From the NCBI RefSeq assembly GCF_029227915.1, contig NC_079888.1, positions 21,432,001 through 21,496,000 on the forward strand: a DNA stretch of 64,000 nt, given 5' to 3'. How positions within the stretch are numbered: position 1 is the first letter of the stretch; every line of letters begins with the position of its first letter. Shown in pieces: positions 1 through 16,200 of the stretch. The notes beneath the pieces are model-generated. The model was not told the origin of the DNA, did not search any database, and saw nothing but the letters and a program-made list of their open reading frames with translations. The position numbers were made by a program, and so were the translations under genes. The stretch is from Hydractinia symbiolongicarpus (Eukaryota; Cnidaria; Hydrozoa; Anthoathecata; Hydractiniidae).

Positions 1-3000
1 AGGTTGCATCGCTTTTAACAATGAAACGATTGACTGTGGGACTTAATTGAGCTAACTTTGGACTGTGACCTGATAACTGTGATAAATAAAACAATTGGAC
101 TCCAAGAAATAACATTCTTGTTAATTTGAGGTGATTGCCGGAACTCAGCGGTTACACTGGGCACTGTGGTAGCGCGTCATTTAAAAATTAAGCTAAAAAA
201 ATTCATTTTTTTACTGTGGGACCTATCCTAGCCGTTAGCGCGCGTTGAAGAAAAAGCGACAGTTTCAAAAACTACATTTCATTGACTTTCTAACGGTGTC
301 AGTCCGTTTGAGCTACAACGGTTGGGTAAAATATTCGTACCAACATGTATTTAGCGATATTTTTCTGATATTACTAGGTTGCATCGCTTTTAACAATGAA
401 ACGATTGACTGTGGGACTTAATTGAGCTAACTTTGGACTGTGACCTTATAAATGTGATAAATAAGACAATTGGACTCCAAGAAATAACATTCTTGTTAAT
501 TTGACGTGATTGCCGGAACTCATTGGTTACACTGGGCACTGTGGTAGCGCTTCATTTAAAAATTAAGCTAAAAAAAGTCATTTTTTTACTGTGGCACCTA
601 TCTTAGCCGTTAGCGCGTTGAAGAAAAAGCGACAGTTTCAAAAACTACATTTCATTGACTTTCTAACGGTGTCAGTCCGTTTGAGTTACAACTGTTGGGT
701 CACATGTTCGTACCAACTTGTATTTAGCGATATTTTTCTGATATAGCTAGGTTGCATCGCTTTTAACTATGAAACGATTGACTGTGGGACTTAATTGAGC
801 TAAATTTGGACTGTCACCTGATAAATGTGATAAAAGAGACAATTGGGCTGCAAGAAAAAACATTCTTCTTAATTTGACGTGATTGCCGGAACTCAGCGAT
901 TACACTGGCCGCTGTGGTAGCGCTTCATTTAAGAGTTTAGATAAATAAGTCATTTTTTACTTTGGGACCAATCCTATCCGTTATCGCGCGCTGAAGAAAT
1001 AGCGACAGTTTCAAAAACTGCATTTCATTGACTTTCTAACGGTGTCAGTCCGTTTGAGTTACAACGGTTGGGTAACATATTCGTACCAACATGTACTTAG
1101 CGATATTTTTCTGATATTACTAGGTTGCATCGCTTTTAACAATGAAACGATTGACTGTGGGACTTAATTGAGCTAACTTTGGACTGTGACCTGATAAATG
1201 TGATAAATAAGACAATTGGACTCCAAGAAATAACATTCTTGTTAATTTGACGTGATTGCCGGAACTCAGCGGTTACACTGGGCACTGTGGTAGCGCTTCA
1301 TTTAAAAATTAAGCTAAAAAAAGTCATTTTTTTACTGTGGGACCTATCCTAGCCGTTAGCGCGTTGAAGAAAAAGCGACAGTTTCAAAAACTACATTTCA
1401 TTGACTTTCTAACGGTGTCAGTCCGTTTGAGTTACAACTGTTGGGTAACATGTTCGTACCAACATGTATTTAGCGATATTTTTCTGATATTACTTGGTTG
1501 CATCGCTTTTAACAATGAAACGATTGACTGTGGGACTTAATTGAGCTAACTTTGGACTGTGACCTGATAAATGTGATAAATGAGACAATTGGTCACAAAG
1601 AAATAATATTCTTCTTAATTTGACGTGATTGCCGAAACTCAGCGATTACACTGGCCGCTGTGGTAGCGCTTCATTTAAGAGTTTAGATAATTAAGTTATT
1701 TTTTACTGTGGGACCAATCCTATCCGTTATCGCGCGCTGAAGAAATAGCGACAGTTTCAAAAACTGCATTTCCTTGACTTTCTAACGGTGTCAGTCCGTT
1801 TGAGTTACAACGGTTGGGTAACATATTCGTACCAACATGTATTTAGCGATATTTTTCTGATATTACTAGGTTGCATCGCTTTTAACAATGAAACGATTGA
1901 CTGTGGGACTTAATTGAGCTAACTTTGGACTGTCACCTGATAATTGTGATAAATGAGACAATTGGTCACTAAGAAATAATATTCTTCACTGGCCGCTGTG
2001 GTAGGGCTTCATTTAAGAGTTTAGATAATTAAGTCATTTTTTACTGTGGGACCAATCCTATCCGTTATCGCGCGCTGAAGAAATAGCGACAGTTTCAAAA
2101 ACTGCATTTCATTGACTTTCTAACGGTGTCAGTCCGTTTGAGTTACAACGGTTGTGTAACATATTCGTACCAACATGTATTTAGCGATATTTTTCTGATA
2201 TTACTAGGTTGCATCGCTTTTAACAATGAAACGATTGACTGTGGGACTTAATTGAGCTAACTTTGGACTGTGACCTGAGAAATGTGATAAATGAGACAAT
2301 TGGACTCCAAGAAATAACATTCTTGTTAATTTGACGTGATTGCCGGAACTCAGCGATTACACTGGGCACTGTGGTAGCGCTTCATTTAAAAATTAAGCTA
2401 AAAAAAGTCATTTTTTTACTGTGGGACCTATCCTAGCCGTTAGCGCGCGTTGAAGAAAAAGCAACAGTTTCAAAAACTACATTTCATTGACTTTCTAACG
2501 GTGTCAGTCCGTTTGAGTTACAACGGTTGGGTCACATATTCGTACCAACATGTATTTAGCGATATTTTTCTGATATTACTAGGTTGCATCGCTTTTAACT
2601 ATGAAACGATTGACTGTGGGACTTAATTGAGCTAACTTTGGACTGTCACCTGATAAATGTGATAAATGAGACAATTGGACACCAAGAAATAACATTCTTC
2701 TTAATTTGACGTGATTGCCGGAACTCAGCGATTACACTGGCCGCTGTGGTAGCGCTTCATTTAAGAGTTTCGATAAATAAGTCATTTTTTACTGTGGGAC
2801 CAATCCTATCCGTTATCGCGCGCTGAAGAAATAGCGACAGTTTCAAAAACTGAATTTCATTGACTTTCTAACGGTGTCAGTCCGTTTGAGTTACAACGGT
2901 TGGGTAACATTTTCGTACCAACATGTATTTAGCGATATTTTTCTGATATTACTAGGTTGCATTGCCTTTAACAATGAAACGATTGACTGTGGGACTTAAT

Positions 3001-6000
3001 TGAGCTAACTCTGGACTGTGACCTGATAAATGTGATAAATAAGACAATTGGACTGTAAGAAATAACATTCTTGTTAATTTGACGTGATTGCCGGAACTCA
3101 GCGGTTACACTGGGCACTGTGGTAGCGCTTCATTTAAAAATTAAGCTAAAAAAAGTCATTTTTTTACTGTGGGACATATCCTAGCCGTTAGCGCGCGTTG
3201 AAGAAAAAGCTACAGTTTCAAAAACTACATTTCATTGACTCTCTAACGGTGTCAGTCCGTTTGAGTTACAACGGTTGGGTCACATATTCGTACCAACATG
3301 TATTTAGCGATATTTTTCTGATATTACTAGGTTGCATCGCTTTTAACTATGAAACGATTGACTGTGGGACTTAATTAAGCTAACTTTGGACTGTCACCTG
3401 ATAAATGTGATAAATGAGACAATTGGACACCAAGAAATAACATTCTTCTTAATTTGACGTGATTGCCGGAACTCAGCGATTACACTGGCCGCTGTGGTAG
3501 CGCTTCATTTAAGAGTTTAGATAAATAAGTCATTTTTTACTGTGGGACCAATCCTATCCGTTATCGCGCGCTGAAGAAATAGCGACAGTTTCAAAAACTG
3601 CATTTCATTGACTCTCTAACGGTGTCAGTCCGTTTGAGTTACAACTGTTGGGTAATATATTCGTACCAACATGTATTTAGCGATATTTTTCTGATATTAC
3701 TAGGTTGCATCGCTTTTAACAATGAAACGATTGACTGTGGGACTTAATTGAGCTAACTTTGGACTGTGACCTGATAAATGTGATAAATGAGACAATTGGA
3801 CTCCAAGAAATAACATTCTTGTTAATTTGACGTGATTGCCGGAACTGAGCGATTACACTGGGCACTGTGGTAGCGCTTCATTTAAAAATTAAGGTAAAAA
3901 AAGTCATTTTTTTACTGTGGGAGCTATCCTAGCCGTTAGCGCGCGTTGAAGAAAAAGCAACAGTTTCAAAAACTAAATTTCATTGACTTTCTAACGGTGT
4001 CAGTCCGTTTGAATTACAACGGTTGTGTCACATATTCGTACCAACATGTATTTGGCGATATTTTTCTGATATTAGTAGGTTGCATCGCTTTTAACAATGA
4101 AACGATTGACTGTGGGACTTAATTGAGCTAACTCTGGACTGTGACCTGATAAATGTGATAAATAAGACAATTGGACTCCAAGAAATAACATTCTTGTTAA
4201 TTTGACGTGATTGCCGGAACTCATTGGTTACACTGGGCACTGTGGTAGCGCTTCATTTAAAAATTAAGCTAAAAAAAATCATTTTTTTACTGTGGCACCT
4301 ATCCTAGCCGTTAGCGCGCGTTGAAAAAAAAGCGACAGTCTCAAAAACTACATTTCATTGACTTTCTAACGGTGTCAGTCCGTTTGAGTTACAACGGTTG
4401 GGTCACATATTTGTACCAACATGTATTTAGCGATATTTTTCTGATATTACTAGGTTGCATCGCTTTTAACTATGAAACGATTGACTGTGGGACTTAATTG
4501 AGCTAACTTTGGACTGTCACCTGATAAATGTGATAAATGAGACAATTGGACACCAAGAAATAACATTCTTCTTAATTTGACGTGATTGCCGGAACTCATT
4601 GGTTACACTGGGCACTGTGGTAGCGCTTCATTTAAAAATTAAGCTAAAAAAAAGTCATTTTTTTACTGTGGCACCTATCCTAGCCGTTAGCGCGCGTTGA
4701 AGAAAAAGCGACAGTTTCAAAAACTACATTTCATTGACTTTCTAACGGTGTCAGTCCGTTTGAGTTACAACGGTTGGGTCACATATTTGTACCAACATGT
4801 ATTTAGCGATATTTTTCTGATATTACTAGGTTGCATCGCTTTTAACTATGAAACGATTGACTGTGGGACTTAATTGAGCTAACTTTGGACTGTCACCTGA
4901 TAAATGTGATAAATGAGACAATTGGACACCAAGAAATAACATTCTTCTTAATTTGACGTGATTGCCGGAACTCAGCGATTACACTGGCCGCTGTGGTAGC
5001 GCTTCATTTAAGAGTTTCGATAAATAAGTCATTTTTTACTGTGGGACCAATCCTATCCGTTATCGCGCGCTGAAGAAATAGCGACAGTTTCACAAACTGC
5101 ATTTCATTGACATTCTAACGGTGTCAGTCCGTTTGAGTTACAACGGTTGGGTAACATATTCGTACCAACATGTATTTAGCGATATTTTTCTGATATTACT
5201 AGGTTGCATCGCTTTTAACAATGAAACGATTGACTGTGGGACCTAATTGAGCTAACTTTGGACTGTGACCTGATAAAGTGATAAATAAGACAATTGGACT
5301 GCAAGAAATAACATTCTTGTTAATTTGACGTGATTGCCGGAACTCAGCGGTTACACTGGGCACTGTGATAGCGCTTCATTTAAAAATTAAGCTAAAAAAA
5401 GTCATTTTTTTACTGTGGGACATATCCTAGCCGTTAGCGCGCATTGAAGAAAAAGCTACAGTTTCAAAACCTACATTTCATTGACTCTCTAACGGTGTCA
5501 GTCCGTTTGAGTTACAACGGTTGGGTCACATATTCGTACCAACATGTATTTAGCGATATTTTTCTGATATTACTAGGTTGCATCGCTTTTAACTATGAAA
5601 CGATTGACTGTGGGACTTAATTGAGCTAACTTTGGACTGTGACCTGATAAATGTGATAAATAAGACAATTGGACTCCAAGAAATAACATTCTTGTTATTT
5701 TGACGTGGTTGTCGGAATTCAGCGATTACACTGGGCACTGTGGTAGCGCTTCATTTAAAAATTAAGGTAAAAAAAGTCATTTTTTTACTGTGGGAGCTAT
5801 CCTAGCCGTTAGCGCGCGTTGAAGAAAAAGCAACAGTTTCAAAAACTAAATTTCATTGACTTTCTAACGGTGTCAGTCCGTTTGAATTACAACGGTTGTG
5901 TCACATATTCGTACCAACATGTATTTGGCGATATTTTTCTGATATTAGTAGGTTGCATCGCTTTTAACAATGAAACGATTGACTGTGGGACTTAATTGAG

Positions 6001-9000
6001 CTAACTCTGGACTGTGACCTGATAAATGTGATAAATAAGACAATTGGACTCCAAGAAATAACATTCTTGTTAATTTGACGTAATTGTCGGAACTCATTGG
6101 TTACACTGGGCACTGTGGTAGCGCTTCATTTAAAAATTAAGCTAAAAAAAATCATTTTTTTACTGTGGCACCTATCCTAGCCGTTAGCGCGCGTTGAAAA
6201 AAAAGCGACAGTCTCAAAAACTACATTTCATTGACTTTCTAACGGTGTCAGTCCGTTTGAGTTACAACGGTTGGGTCACATATTTGTACCAACATGTATT
6301 TAGCGATATTTTTCTGATATTACTAGGTTGCATCGCTTTTAACTATGAAACGATTGACTGTGGGACTTAATTGAGCTAACTTTGGACTGTCACCTGATAA
6401 ATGTGATAAATGAGACAATTGGACACCAAGAAATAACATTCTTCTTAATTTGACGTGATTGCCGGAACTCATTGGTTACACTGGGCACTGTGGTAGCGCT
6501 TCATTTAAAAATTAAGCTAAAAAAAAGTCATTTTTTTACTGTGGCACCTATCCTAGCCGTTAGCGCGCGTTGAAGAAAAAGCGACAGTTTCAAAAACTAC
6601 ATTTCATTGACTTTCTAACGGTGTCAGTCCGTTTGAGTTACAACGGTTGGGTCACATATTTGTACCAACATGTATTTAGCGATATTTTTCTGATATTACT
6701 AGGTTGCATCGCTTTTAACTATGAAACGATTGACTGTGGGACTTAATTGAGCTAACTTTGGACTGTCACCTGATAAATGTGATAAATGAGACAATTGGAC
6801 ACCAAGAAATAACATTCTTCTTAATTTGACGTGATTGCCGGAACTCAGCGATTACACTGGCCGCTGTGGTAGCGCTTCATTTAAGAGTTTCGATAAATAA
6901 GTCATTTTTTACTGTGGGACCAATCCTATCCGTTATCGCGCGCTGAAGAAATAGCGACAGTTTCACAAACTGCATTTCATTGACATTCTAACGGTGTCAG
7001 TCCGTTTGAGTTACAACGGTTGGGTAACATATTCGTACCAACATGTATTTAGCGATATTTTTCTGATATTACTAGGTTGCATCGCTTTTAACAATGAAAC
7101 GATTGACTGTGGGACCTAATTGAGCTAACTTTGGACTGTGACCTGATAAAGTGATAAATAAGACAATTGGACTGCAAGAAATAACATTCTTGTTAATTTG
7201 ACGTGATTGCCGGAACTCAGCGGTTACACTGGGCACTGTGATAGCGCTTCATTTAAAAATTAAGCTAAAAAAAGTCATTTTTTACTGTGGGACATATCCT
7301 AGCCGTTAGCGCGCATTGAAGAAAAAGCTACAGTTTCAAAACCTACATTTCATTGACTCTCTAACGGTGTCAGTCCGTTTGAGTTACAACGGTTGGGTCA
7401 CATATTCGTACCAACATGTATTTAGCGATATTTTTCTGATATTACTAGGTTGCATCGCTTTTAACTATGAAACGATTGACTGTGGGACTTAATTGAGCTA
7501 ACTTTGGACTGTCACCTGATAAATGTGATAAATGAGACAATTGGACACCAAGAAATAACATTCTTCTTAATTTGACGTGATTGCCGGAACTCAGCGATTA
7601 CACTGGCCGCTGTGGTAGCGCTTCATTTAAGAGTTTAGATAAATAAGTCCTTTTTTACTGTGGGACCAATCCTATCCGTTATCGCGCGCTGAAGAAATAG
7701 CGACAGTTTCAAAAACTGCATTTCCTTGACTTTCTAACGGTGTCAGTCCGTTTGAGTTACAACGGTTGGGTAACATATTCGTACCAACATGTATTTAGCG
7801 ATATTTTTCTGATATTACTAGGTTGCATCGCTTTTAACAATGAAACGATTGACTGTGGGACTTAATTGAGCTAACTTTGGACTGTGACCTGATAAATGTG
7901 ATAAATGAGACAATTGGACTCCCAGAAATAACATTCTTGTTAATTTGACGTGATTGCCGGAACTCAGCGATTACACTGGGCACTGTGGTAGCGCTTCATT
8001 TAAATATTAAGGTAAAAAAAGTCATTTTTTTACTGTGGGACCTATCCTAGCCGTTAGCGCGCGTTGAAGAAAAAGCAACAGTTTTAAAAACTAAATTTCA
8101 TTGACTTTCTAACGGTGTCAGTCCGTTTGAATTACAACGGTTGTGTCACATATTCGTACCAACATGTATTTAGCGATATTTTTCTGATATTAGTAGGTTG
8201 CATCGCTTTTAACAATGAAACGATTGACTGTGGGACTTAATTGAGCTAACTTTGGACTGTGACCTGATAAATGTGATAAATAACACAATTGGACTCCAAG
8301 AAATAACATTCTTGTTAATTTGACGTGATTGCCGGAACTCATTGGTTACACTGGGCACTGTAGTAGCGCTTCATTTAAAAATTAAGCTAAAAAAAGTCAT
8401 TTTTTTACTGTGGCACCTATCCTAGCCGTTAGCGCGCGTTGAAAAAAAAGCGACAGTCTCAAAAACTACATTTCATTGACTTTCTAACGGTGTCAGTCCG
8501 TTTGAGTTACAACGGTTGGGTCACATATTTGTACCAACATGTATTTAGCGATATTTTTCTGATATTACTAGGTTGCATCGCTTTTAACTATGAAACGATT
8601 GACTGTGGGACTTAATTGAGCTAACTTTGGACTGTCACCTGATAAATGTGATAAATGAGACAATTGGACACCAAGAAATAACATTCTTCTTAATTTGACG
8701 TGATTGCCGGAACTCATTGGTTACACTGGGCACTGTGGTAGCGCTTCATTTAAAAATTAAGCTAAAAAAAAGTCATTTTTTTACTGTGGCACCTATCCTA
8801 GCCGTTAGCGCGCGTTGAAGAAAAAGCGACAGTTTCAAAAACTACATTTCATTGACTTTCTAACGGTGTCAGTCCGTTTGAGTTACAACGGTTGGGTCAC
8901 ATATTTGTACCAACATGTATTTAGCGATATTTTTCTGATATTACTAGGTTGCATCGCTTTTAACTATGAAACGATTGACTGTGGGACTTAATTGAGCTAA

Positions 9001-12000
9001 CTTTGGACTGTCACCTGATAAATGTGATAAATGAGACAATTGGACACCAAGAAATAACATTCTTCTTAATTTGACGTGATTGCCGGAACTCAGCGATTAC
9101 ACTGGCCGCTGTGGTAGCGCTTCATTTAAGAGTTTCGATAAATAAGTCATTTTTTACTGTGGGACCAATCCTATCCGTTATCGCGCGCTGAAGAAATAGC
9201 GACAGTTTCACAAACTGCATTTCATTGACATTCTAACGGTGTCAGTCCGTTTGAGTTACAACGGTTGGGTAACATATTCGTACCAACATGTATTTAGCGA
9301 TATTTTTCTGATATTACTAGGTTGCATCGCTTTTAACAATGAAACGATTGACTGTGGGACCTAATTGAGCTAACTTTGGACTGTGACCTGATAAAGTGAT
9401 AAATAAGACAATTGGACTGCAAGAAATAACATTCTTGTTAATTTGACGTGATTGCCGGAACTCAGCGGTTACACTGGGCACTGTGATAGCGCTTCATTTA
9501 AAAATTAAGCTAAAAAAAGTCATTTTTTTACTGTGGGACATATCCTAGCCGTTAGCGCGCATTGAAGAAAAAGCTACAGTTTCAAAACCTACATTTCATT
9601 GACTCTCTAACGGTGTCAGTCCGTTTGAGTTACAACGGTTGGGTCACATATTCGTACCAACATGTATTTAGCGATATTTTTCTGATATTACTAGGTTGCA
9701 TCGCTTTTAACTATGAAACGATTGACTGTGGGACTTAATTGAGCTAACTTTGGACTGTGACCTGATAAATGTGATAAATAAGACAATTGGACTCCAAGAA
9801 ATAACATTCTTGTTATTTTGACGTGGTTGTCGGAATTCAGCGATTACACTGGGCACTGTGGTAGCGCTTCATTTAAATATTAAGGTAAAAAAAGTCATTT
9901 TTTTACTGTGGGACCTATCCTAGCCGTTAGCGCGCGTTGAAGAAAAAGCAACAGTTTTAAAAACTAAATTTCATTGACTTTCTAACGGTGTCAGTCCGTT
10001 TGAATTACAACGGTTGTGTCACATATTCGTACCAACATGTATTTAGCGATATTTTTCTGATATTAGTAGGTTGCATCGCTTTTAACAATGAAACGATTGA
10101 CTGTGGGACTTAATTGAGCTAACTTTGGACTGTGACCTGATAAATGTGATAAATAAGACAATTGGACTCCAAGAAATAACATTCTTGTTAATTTGACGTG
10201 ATTGCCGGAACTCATTGGTTACACTGGGCACTGTAGTAGCGCTTCATTTAAAAATTAAGCTAAAAAAAGTCATTTTTTTACTGTGGCACCTATCCTAGCC
10301 GTTAGCGCGCGTTGAAAAAAAAGCGACAGTCTCAAAAACTACATTTCATTGACTTTCTAACGGTGTCAGTCCGTTTGAGTTACAACGGTTGGGTCACATA
10401 TTTGTACCAACATGTATTTAGCGATATTTTTCTGATATTACTAGGTTGCATCGCTTTTAACTATGAAACGATTGACTGTGGGACTTAATTGAGCTAACTT
10501 TGGACTGTCACCTGATAAATGTGATAAATGAGACAATTGGACACCAAGAAATAACATTCTTCTTAATTTGACGTGATTGCCGGAACTCATTGGTTACACT
10601 GGGCACTGTGGTAGCGCTTCATTTAAAAATTAAGCTAAAAAAAAGTCATTTTTTTACTGTGGCACCTATCCTAGCCGTTAGCGCGCGTTGAAGAAAAAGC
10701 GACAGTTTCAAAAACTACATTTCATTGACTTTCTAACGGTGTCAGTCCGTTTGAGTTACAACGGTTGGGTCACATATTTGTACCAACATGTATTTAGCGA
10801 TATTTTTCTGATATTACTAGGTTGCATCGCTTTTAACTATGAAACGATTGACTGTGGGACTTAATTGAGCTAACTTTGGACTGTCACCTGATAAATGTGA
10901 TAAATGAGACAATTGGACACCAAGAAATAACATTCTTCTTAATTTGACGTGATTGCCGGAACTCAGCGATTACACTGGCCGCTGTGGTAGCGCTTCATTT
11001 AAGAGTTTCGATAAATAAGTCATTTTTTACTGTGGGACCAATCCTATCCGTTATCGCGCGCTGAAGAAATAGCGACAGTTTCACAAACTGCATTTCATTG
11101 ACATTCTAACGGTGTCAGTCCGTTTGAGTTACAACGGTTGGGTAACATATTCGTACCAACATGTATTTAGCGATATTTTTCTGATATTACTAGGTTGCAT
11201 CGCTTTTAACAATGAAACGATTGACTGTGGGACCTAATTGAGCTAACTTTGGACTGTGACCTGATAAAGTGATAAATAAGACAATTGGACTGCAAGAAAT
11301 AACATTCTTGTTAATTTGACGTGATTGCCGGAACTCAGCGGTTACACTGGGCACTGTGATAGCGCTTCATTTAAAAATTAAGCTAAAAAAAGTCATTTTT
11401 TTACTGTGGGACATATCCTAGCCGTTAGCGCGCATTGAAGAAAAAGCTACAGTTTCAAAACCTACATTTCATTGACTCTCTAACGGTGTCAGTCCGTTTG
11501 AGTTACAACGGTTGGGTCACATATTCGTACCAACATGTATTTAGCGATATTTTTCTGATATTACTAGGTTGCATCGCTTTTAACTATGAAACGATTGACT
11601 GTGGGACTTAATTGAGCTAACTTTGGACTGTGACCTGATAAATGTGATAAATAAGACAATTGGACTCCAAGAAATAACATTCTTGTTATTTTGACGTGGT
11701 TGTCGGAATTCAGCGATTACACTGGGCACTGTGGTAGCGCTTCATTTAAAAATTAAGGTAAAAAAAGTCATTTTTTACTGTGGGAGCTATCCTAGCCGTT
11801 AGCGCGCGTTGAAGAAAAAGCAACAGTTTCAAAAACTAAATTTCATTGACTTTCTAACGGTGTCAGTCCGTTTGAATTACAACGGTTGTGTCACATATTC
11901 GTACCAACATGTATTTGGCGATATTTTTCTGATATTAGTAGGTTGCATCGCTTTTAACAATGAAACGATTGACTGTGGGACTTAATTGAGCTAACTTTGG

Positions 12001-15000
12001 ACTGTGACCTGATAAATGTGATAAATAAGACAATTGGACTCCAAGAAATAACATTCTTGTTAATTTGACGTGATTGCCGGAACTCATTGGTTACACTGGG
12101 CACTGTAGTAGCGCTTCATTTAAAAATTAAGCTAAAAAAAGTCATTTTTTTACTGTGGCACCTATCCTAGCCGTTAGCGCGCGTTGAAAAAAAAGCGACA
12201 GTCTCAAAAACTACATTTCATTGACTTTCTAACGGTGTCAGTCCGTTTGAGTTACAACGGTTGGGTCACATATTTGTACCAACATGTATTTAGCGATATT
12301 TTTCTGATATTACTAGGTTGCATCGCTTTTAACTATGAAACGATTGACTGTGGGACTTAATTGAGCTAACTTTGGACTGTCACCTGATAAATGTGATAAA
12401 TGAGACAATTGGACACCAAGAAATAACATTCTTCTTAATTTGACGTGATTGCCGGAACTCAGCGATTACACTGGCCGCTGTGGTAGCGCTTCATTTAAGA
12501 GTTTCGATAAATAAGTCATTTTTTACTGTGGGACCAATCCTATCCGTTATCGCGCGCTGAAGAAATAGCGACAGTTTCACAAACTGCATTTCATTGACAT
12601 TCTAACGGTGTCAGTCCGTTTGAGTTACAACGGTTGGGTAACATATTCGTACCAACATGTATTTAGCGATATTTTTCTGATATTACTAGGTTGCATCGCT
12701 TTTAACAATGAAACGATTGACTGTGGGACCTAATTGAGCTAACTTTGGACTGTGACCTCATAAAGTGATAAATAAGACAATTGGACTGCAAGAAATAACA
12801 TTCTTGTTAATTTGACGTGATTGCCGGAACTCAGCGGTTACACTGGGCACTGTGATAGCGCTTCATTTAAAAATTAAGCTAAAAAAAGTCATTTTTTTAC
12901 TGTGGGACATATCCTAGCCGTTAGCGCGCATTGAAGAAAAAGCTACAGTTTCAAAACCTACATTTCATTGACTCTCTAACGGTGTCAGTCCGTTTGAGTT
13001 ACAACGGTTGGGTCACATATTCGTACCAACATGTATTTAGCGATAATTTTCTGATATTACTAGGTTGCATCGCTTTTAACTATGAAACGATTGACTGTGG
13101 GACTTAATTGAGCTAACTTTGGACTGTGACCTGATAAATGTGATAAATAAGACAATTGGACTCCAAGAAATAACATTCTTGTTATTTTGACGTGGTTGTC
13201 GGAATTCAGCGATTACACTGGGCACTGTGGTAGCGCTTCATTTAAAAATTAAGGTAAAAAAAGTCATTTTTTTACTGTGGGAGCTATCCTAGCCGTTAGC
13301 GCGCGTTGAAGAAAAAGCAACAGTTTCAAAAACTAAATTTCATTGACTTTCTAACGGTGTCAGTCCGTTTGAATTACAACGGTTGTGTCACATATTCGTA
13401 CCAACATGTATTTGGCGATATTTTTCTGATATTAGTAGGTTGCATCGCTTTTAACAATGAAACGATTGACTGTGGGACTTAATTGAGCTAACTCTGGACT
13501 GTGACCTGATAAATGTGATAAATAAGACAATTGGACTCCAAGAAATAACATTCTTGTTAATTTGACGTGATTGCCGGAACTCATTGGTTACACTGGGCAC
13601 TGTGGTAGCGCTTCATTTAAAAATTAAGCTAAAAAAAAGTCATTTTTTTACTGTGGCACCTATCCTAGCCGTTAGCGCGCGTTGAAGAAAAAGCGACAGT
13701 TTCAAAAACTACATTTCATTGACTTTCTAACGGTGTCAGTCCGTTTGAGTTACAACGGTTGGGTCACATATTTGTACCAACATGTATTTAGCGATATTTT
13801 TCTGATATTACTAGGTTGCATCGCTTTTAACTATGAAACGATTGACTGTGGGACTTAATTGAGCTAACTTTGGACTGTCACCTGATAAATGTGATAAATG
13901 AGACAATTGGACACCAAGAAATAACATTCTTCTTAATTTGACGTGATTGCCGGAACTCATTGGTTACACTGGGCACTGTGGTAGCGCTTCATTTAAAAAT
14001 TAAGCTAAAAAAAAGTCATTTTTTTACTGTGGCACCTATCCTAGCCGTTAGCGCGCGTTGAAGAAAAAGCGACAGTTTCAAAAACTACATTTCATTGACT
14101 TTCTAACGGTGTCAGTCCGTTTGAGTTACAACGGTTGGGTCACATATTTGTACCAACATGTATTTAGCGATATTTTTCTGATATTACTAGGTTGCATCGC
14201 TTTTAACTATGAAACGATTGACTGTGGGACTTAATTGAGCTAACTTTGGACTGTCACCTGATAAATGTGATAAATGAGACAATTGGACACCAAGAAATAA
14301 CATTCTTCTTAATTTGACGTGATTGCCGGAACTCAGCGATTACACTGGCCGCTGTGGTAGCGCTTCATTTAAGAGTTTCGATAAATAAGTCATTTTTTAC
14401 TGTGGGAGCAATCCTATCCGTTATCGCGCGCTGAAGAAATAGCGACAGTTTCACAAACTGCATTTCATTGACATTCTAACGGTGTCAGTCCGTTTGAGTT
14501 ACAACGGTTGGGTAACATATTCGTACCAACATGTATTTAGCGATATTTTTCTGATATTACTAGGTTGCATCGCTTTTAACAATGAAAGGATTGACTGTGG
14601 GACCTAATTGAGCTAACTTTGGACTGTGACCTGATAAAGTGATAAATAAGACAATTGGACTGCAAGAAATAACATTCTTGTTAATTTGACGTGATTGCCG
14701 GAACTCAGCGGTTACACTGGGCACTGTGATAGCGCTTCATTTAAAAATTAAGCTAAAAAAGTCATTTTTTTACTGTGGGACATATCCTAGCCGTTAGCGC
14801 GCATTGAAGAAAAAGCTACAGTTTCAAAACCTACATTTCATTGACTCTCTAACGGTGTCAGTCCGTTTGAGTTACAACGGTTGGGTCACATATTCGTACC
14901 AACATGTATTTAGCGATATTTTTCTGATATTACTAGGTTGCATCGCTTTTAACTATGAAACGATTGACTGTGGGGACTTAATTGAGCTAACTTTGGACTG

Positions 15001-16200
15001 TCACCTGATAAATGTGATAAATGAGACAATTGGACTCCAAGAAATAACATTCTTCTTAATTTGACGTGATTGCCGGAACTCAGCGATTACACTGGGCTCT
15101 GTGGTAGCGCTTCATTTAAGAATTAAGATAAAAAAAAGTCATTTTTTACTGTGGGACCAATCCTATCCGTTATCGCGCGCTGAAGAAATAGCGACAGTTT
15201 CAAAAACTGCATTTCCTTGACTTTCTAACGGTGTCAGTCCGTTTGAGTTACAACGGTTGGGTAACATATTCGTACCAACATGTATTTAGCGATATTTTTC
15301 TGATATTACTAGGTTGCATCGCTTTTAACAATGAAACGATTGAGTGTGGGACTTAATTGAGCTAACTTTGGACTGTGACCTGATAAATGTGATAAATGAG
15401 ACAATTGGACTCCCAGAAATAACATTCTTGTTAATTTGACGTGATTGCCGGAACTCAGCGATTACACTGGGCACTGTGGTAGCGCTTCATTTAAATATTA
15501 AGGTAAAAAAAGTCATTTTTTTACTGTGGGACCTATCCTAGCCGTTAGCGCGCGTTGAAGAAAAAGCAACAGTTTTAAAAACTAAATTTCATTGAATTTC
15601 TAACGTGTCAGTCCGTTTGAATTACAACGGTTGTGTCACATATTCGTACCAACATGTATTTAGCGATATTTTTCTGATATTAGTAGGTTGCATCGCTTTT
15701 AACAATGAAACGATTGACTGTGGGACTTAATTGAGCTAACTTTGGACTGTGACCTGATAAATGTGATAAATAAGACAATTGGACTCCAAGAAATAACATT
15801 CTTGTTAATTTGACGTGATTGCCGGAACTCATTGGTTACACTGGGCACTGTTGTAGCGCTTCATTTAAAAATTAAGCTAAAAAAAGTCATTTTTTTACTG
15901 TGGCACCTATCCTAGCCGTTAGCGCGCGTTGAAGAAAAAGCGACAGTTTCAAAAACTACATTTCATTGACTTTCTAACGGTGTCAGTCCGTTTGAGTTAC
16001 AACGGTTGGGTCACATATTCTTACCAACATGTATTTAGCGATATTTTTCTGATATTACTAGGCTGCATCGCTTTTAACTATGAAACGATTGACTGTGGGA
16101 CTTAATTGAGCTAACTTTGGACTGTCACCTGATAAATGTGATAAATGAGACAATTGGACACCAAGAAATAACATTCTTCTTAATTTGACGTGATTGCCGG
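1..16200. repeat. Satellite array, left zone (monomer subtypes A and B)
   Basis: Head-to-tail tandem array with a monomer of about 374 bp: the landmark AGGTTGCATCGCTTTT occurs at 1, 376, 749 and 1122. Two subtypes dominate. Subtype A has an AAGCTAAAAAAAGTC block and GACCTATCCTAGCCGTTAGC. Subtype B has a GAGTTTAGATAAATAAG block and CCAATCCTATCCGTTATC. Variants are ordered in higher-order units: a GACATATCC variant recurs near 3175, 5421, 7293, 9539, 11412, 12908, 14781 and 17403, spacings of about 4 to 7 monomers. No gene, RNA or unrelated insertion is seen. The frames at 1337-1540 and 14804-15064 are in-register pieces of the monomer and are not called as genes. Confidence 0.95.
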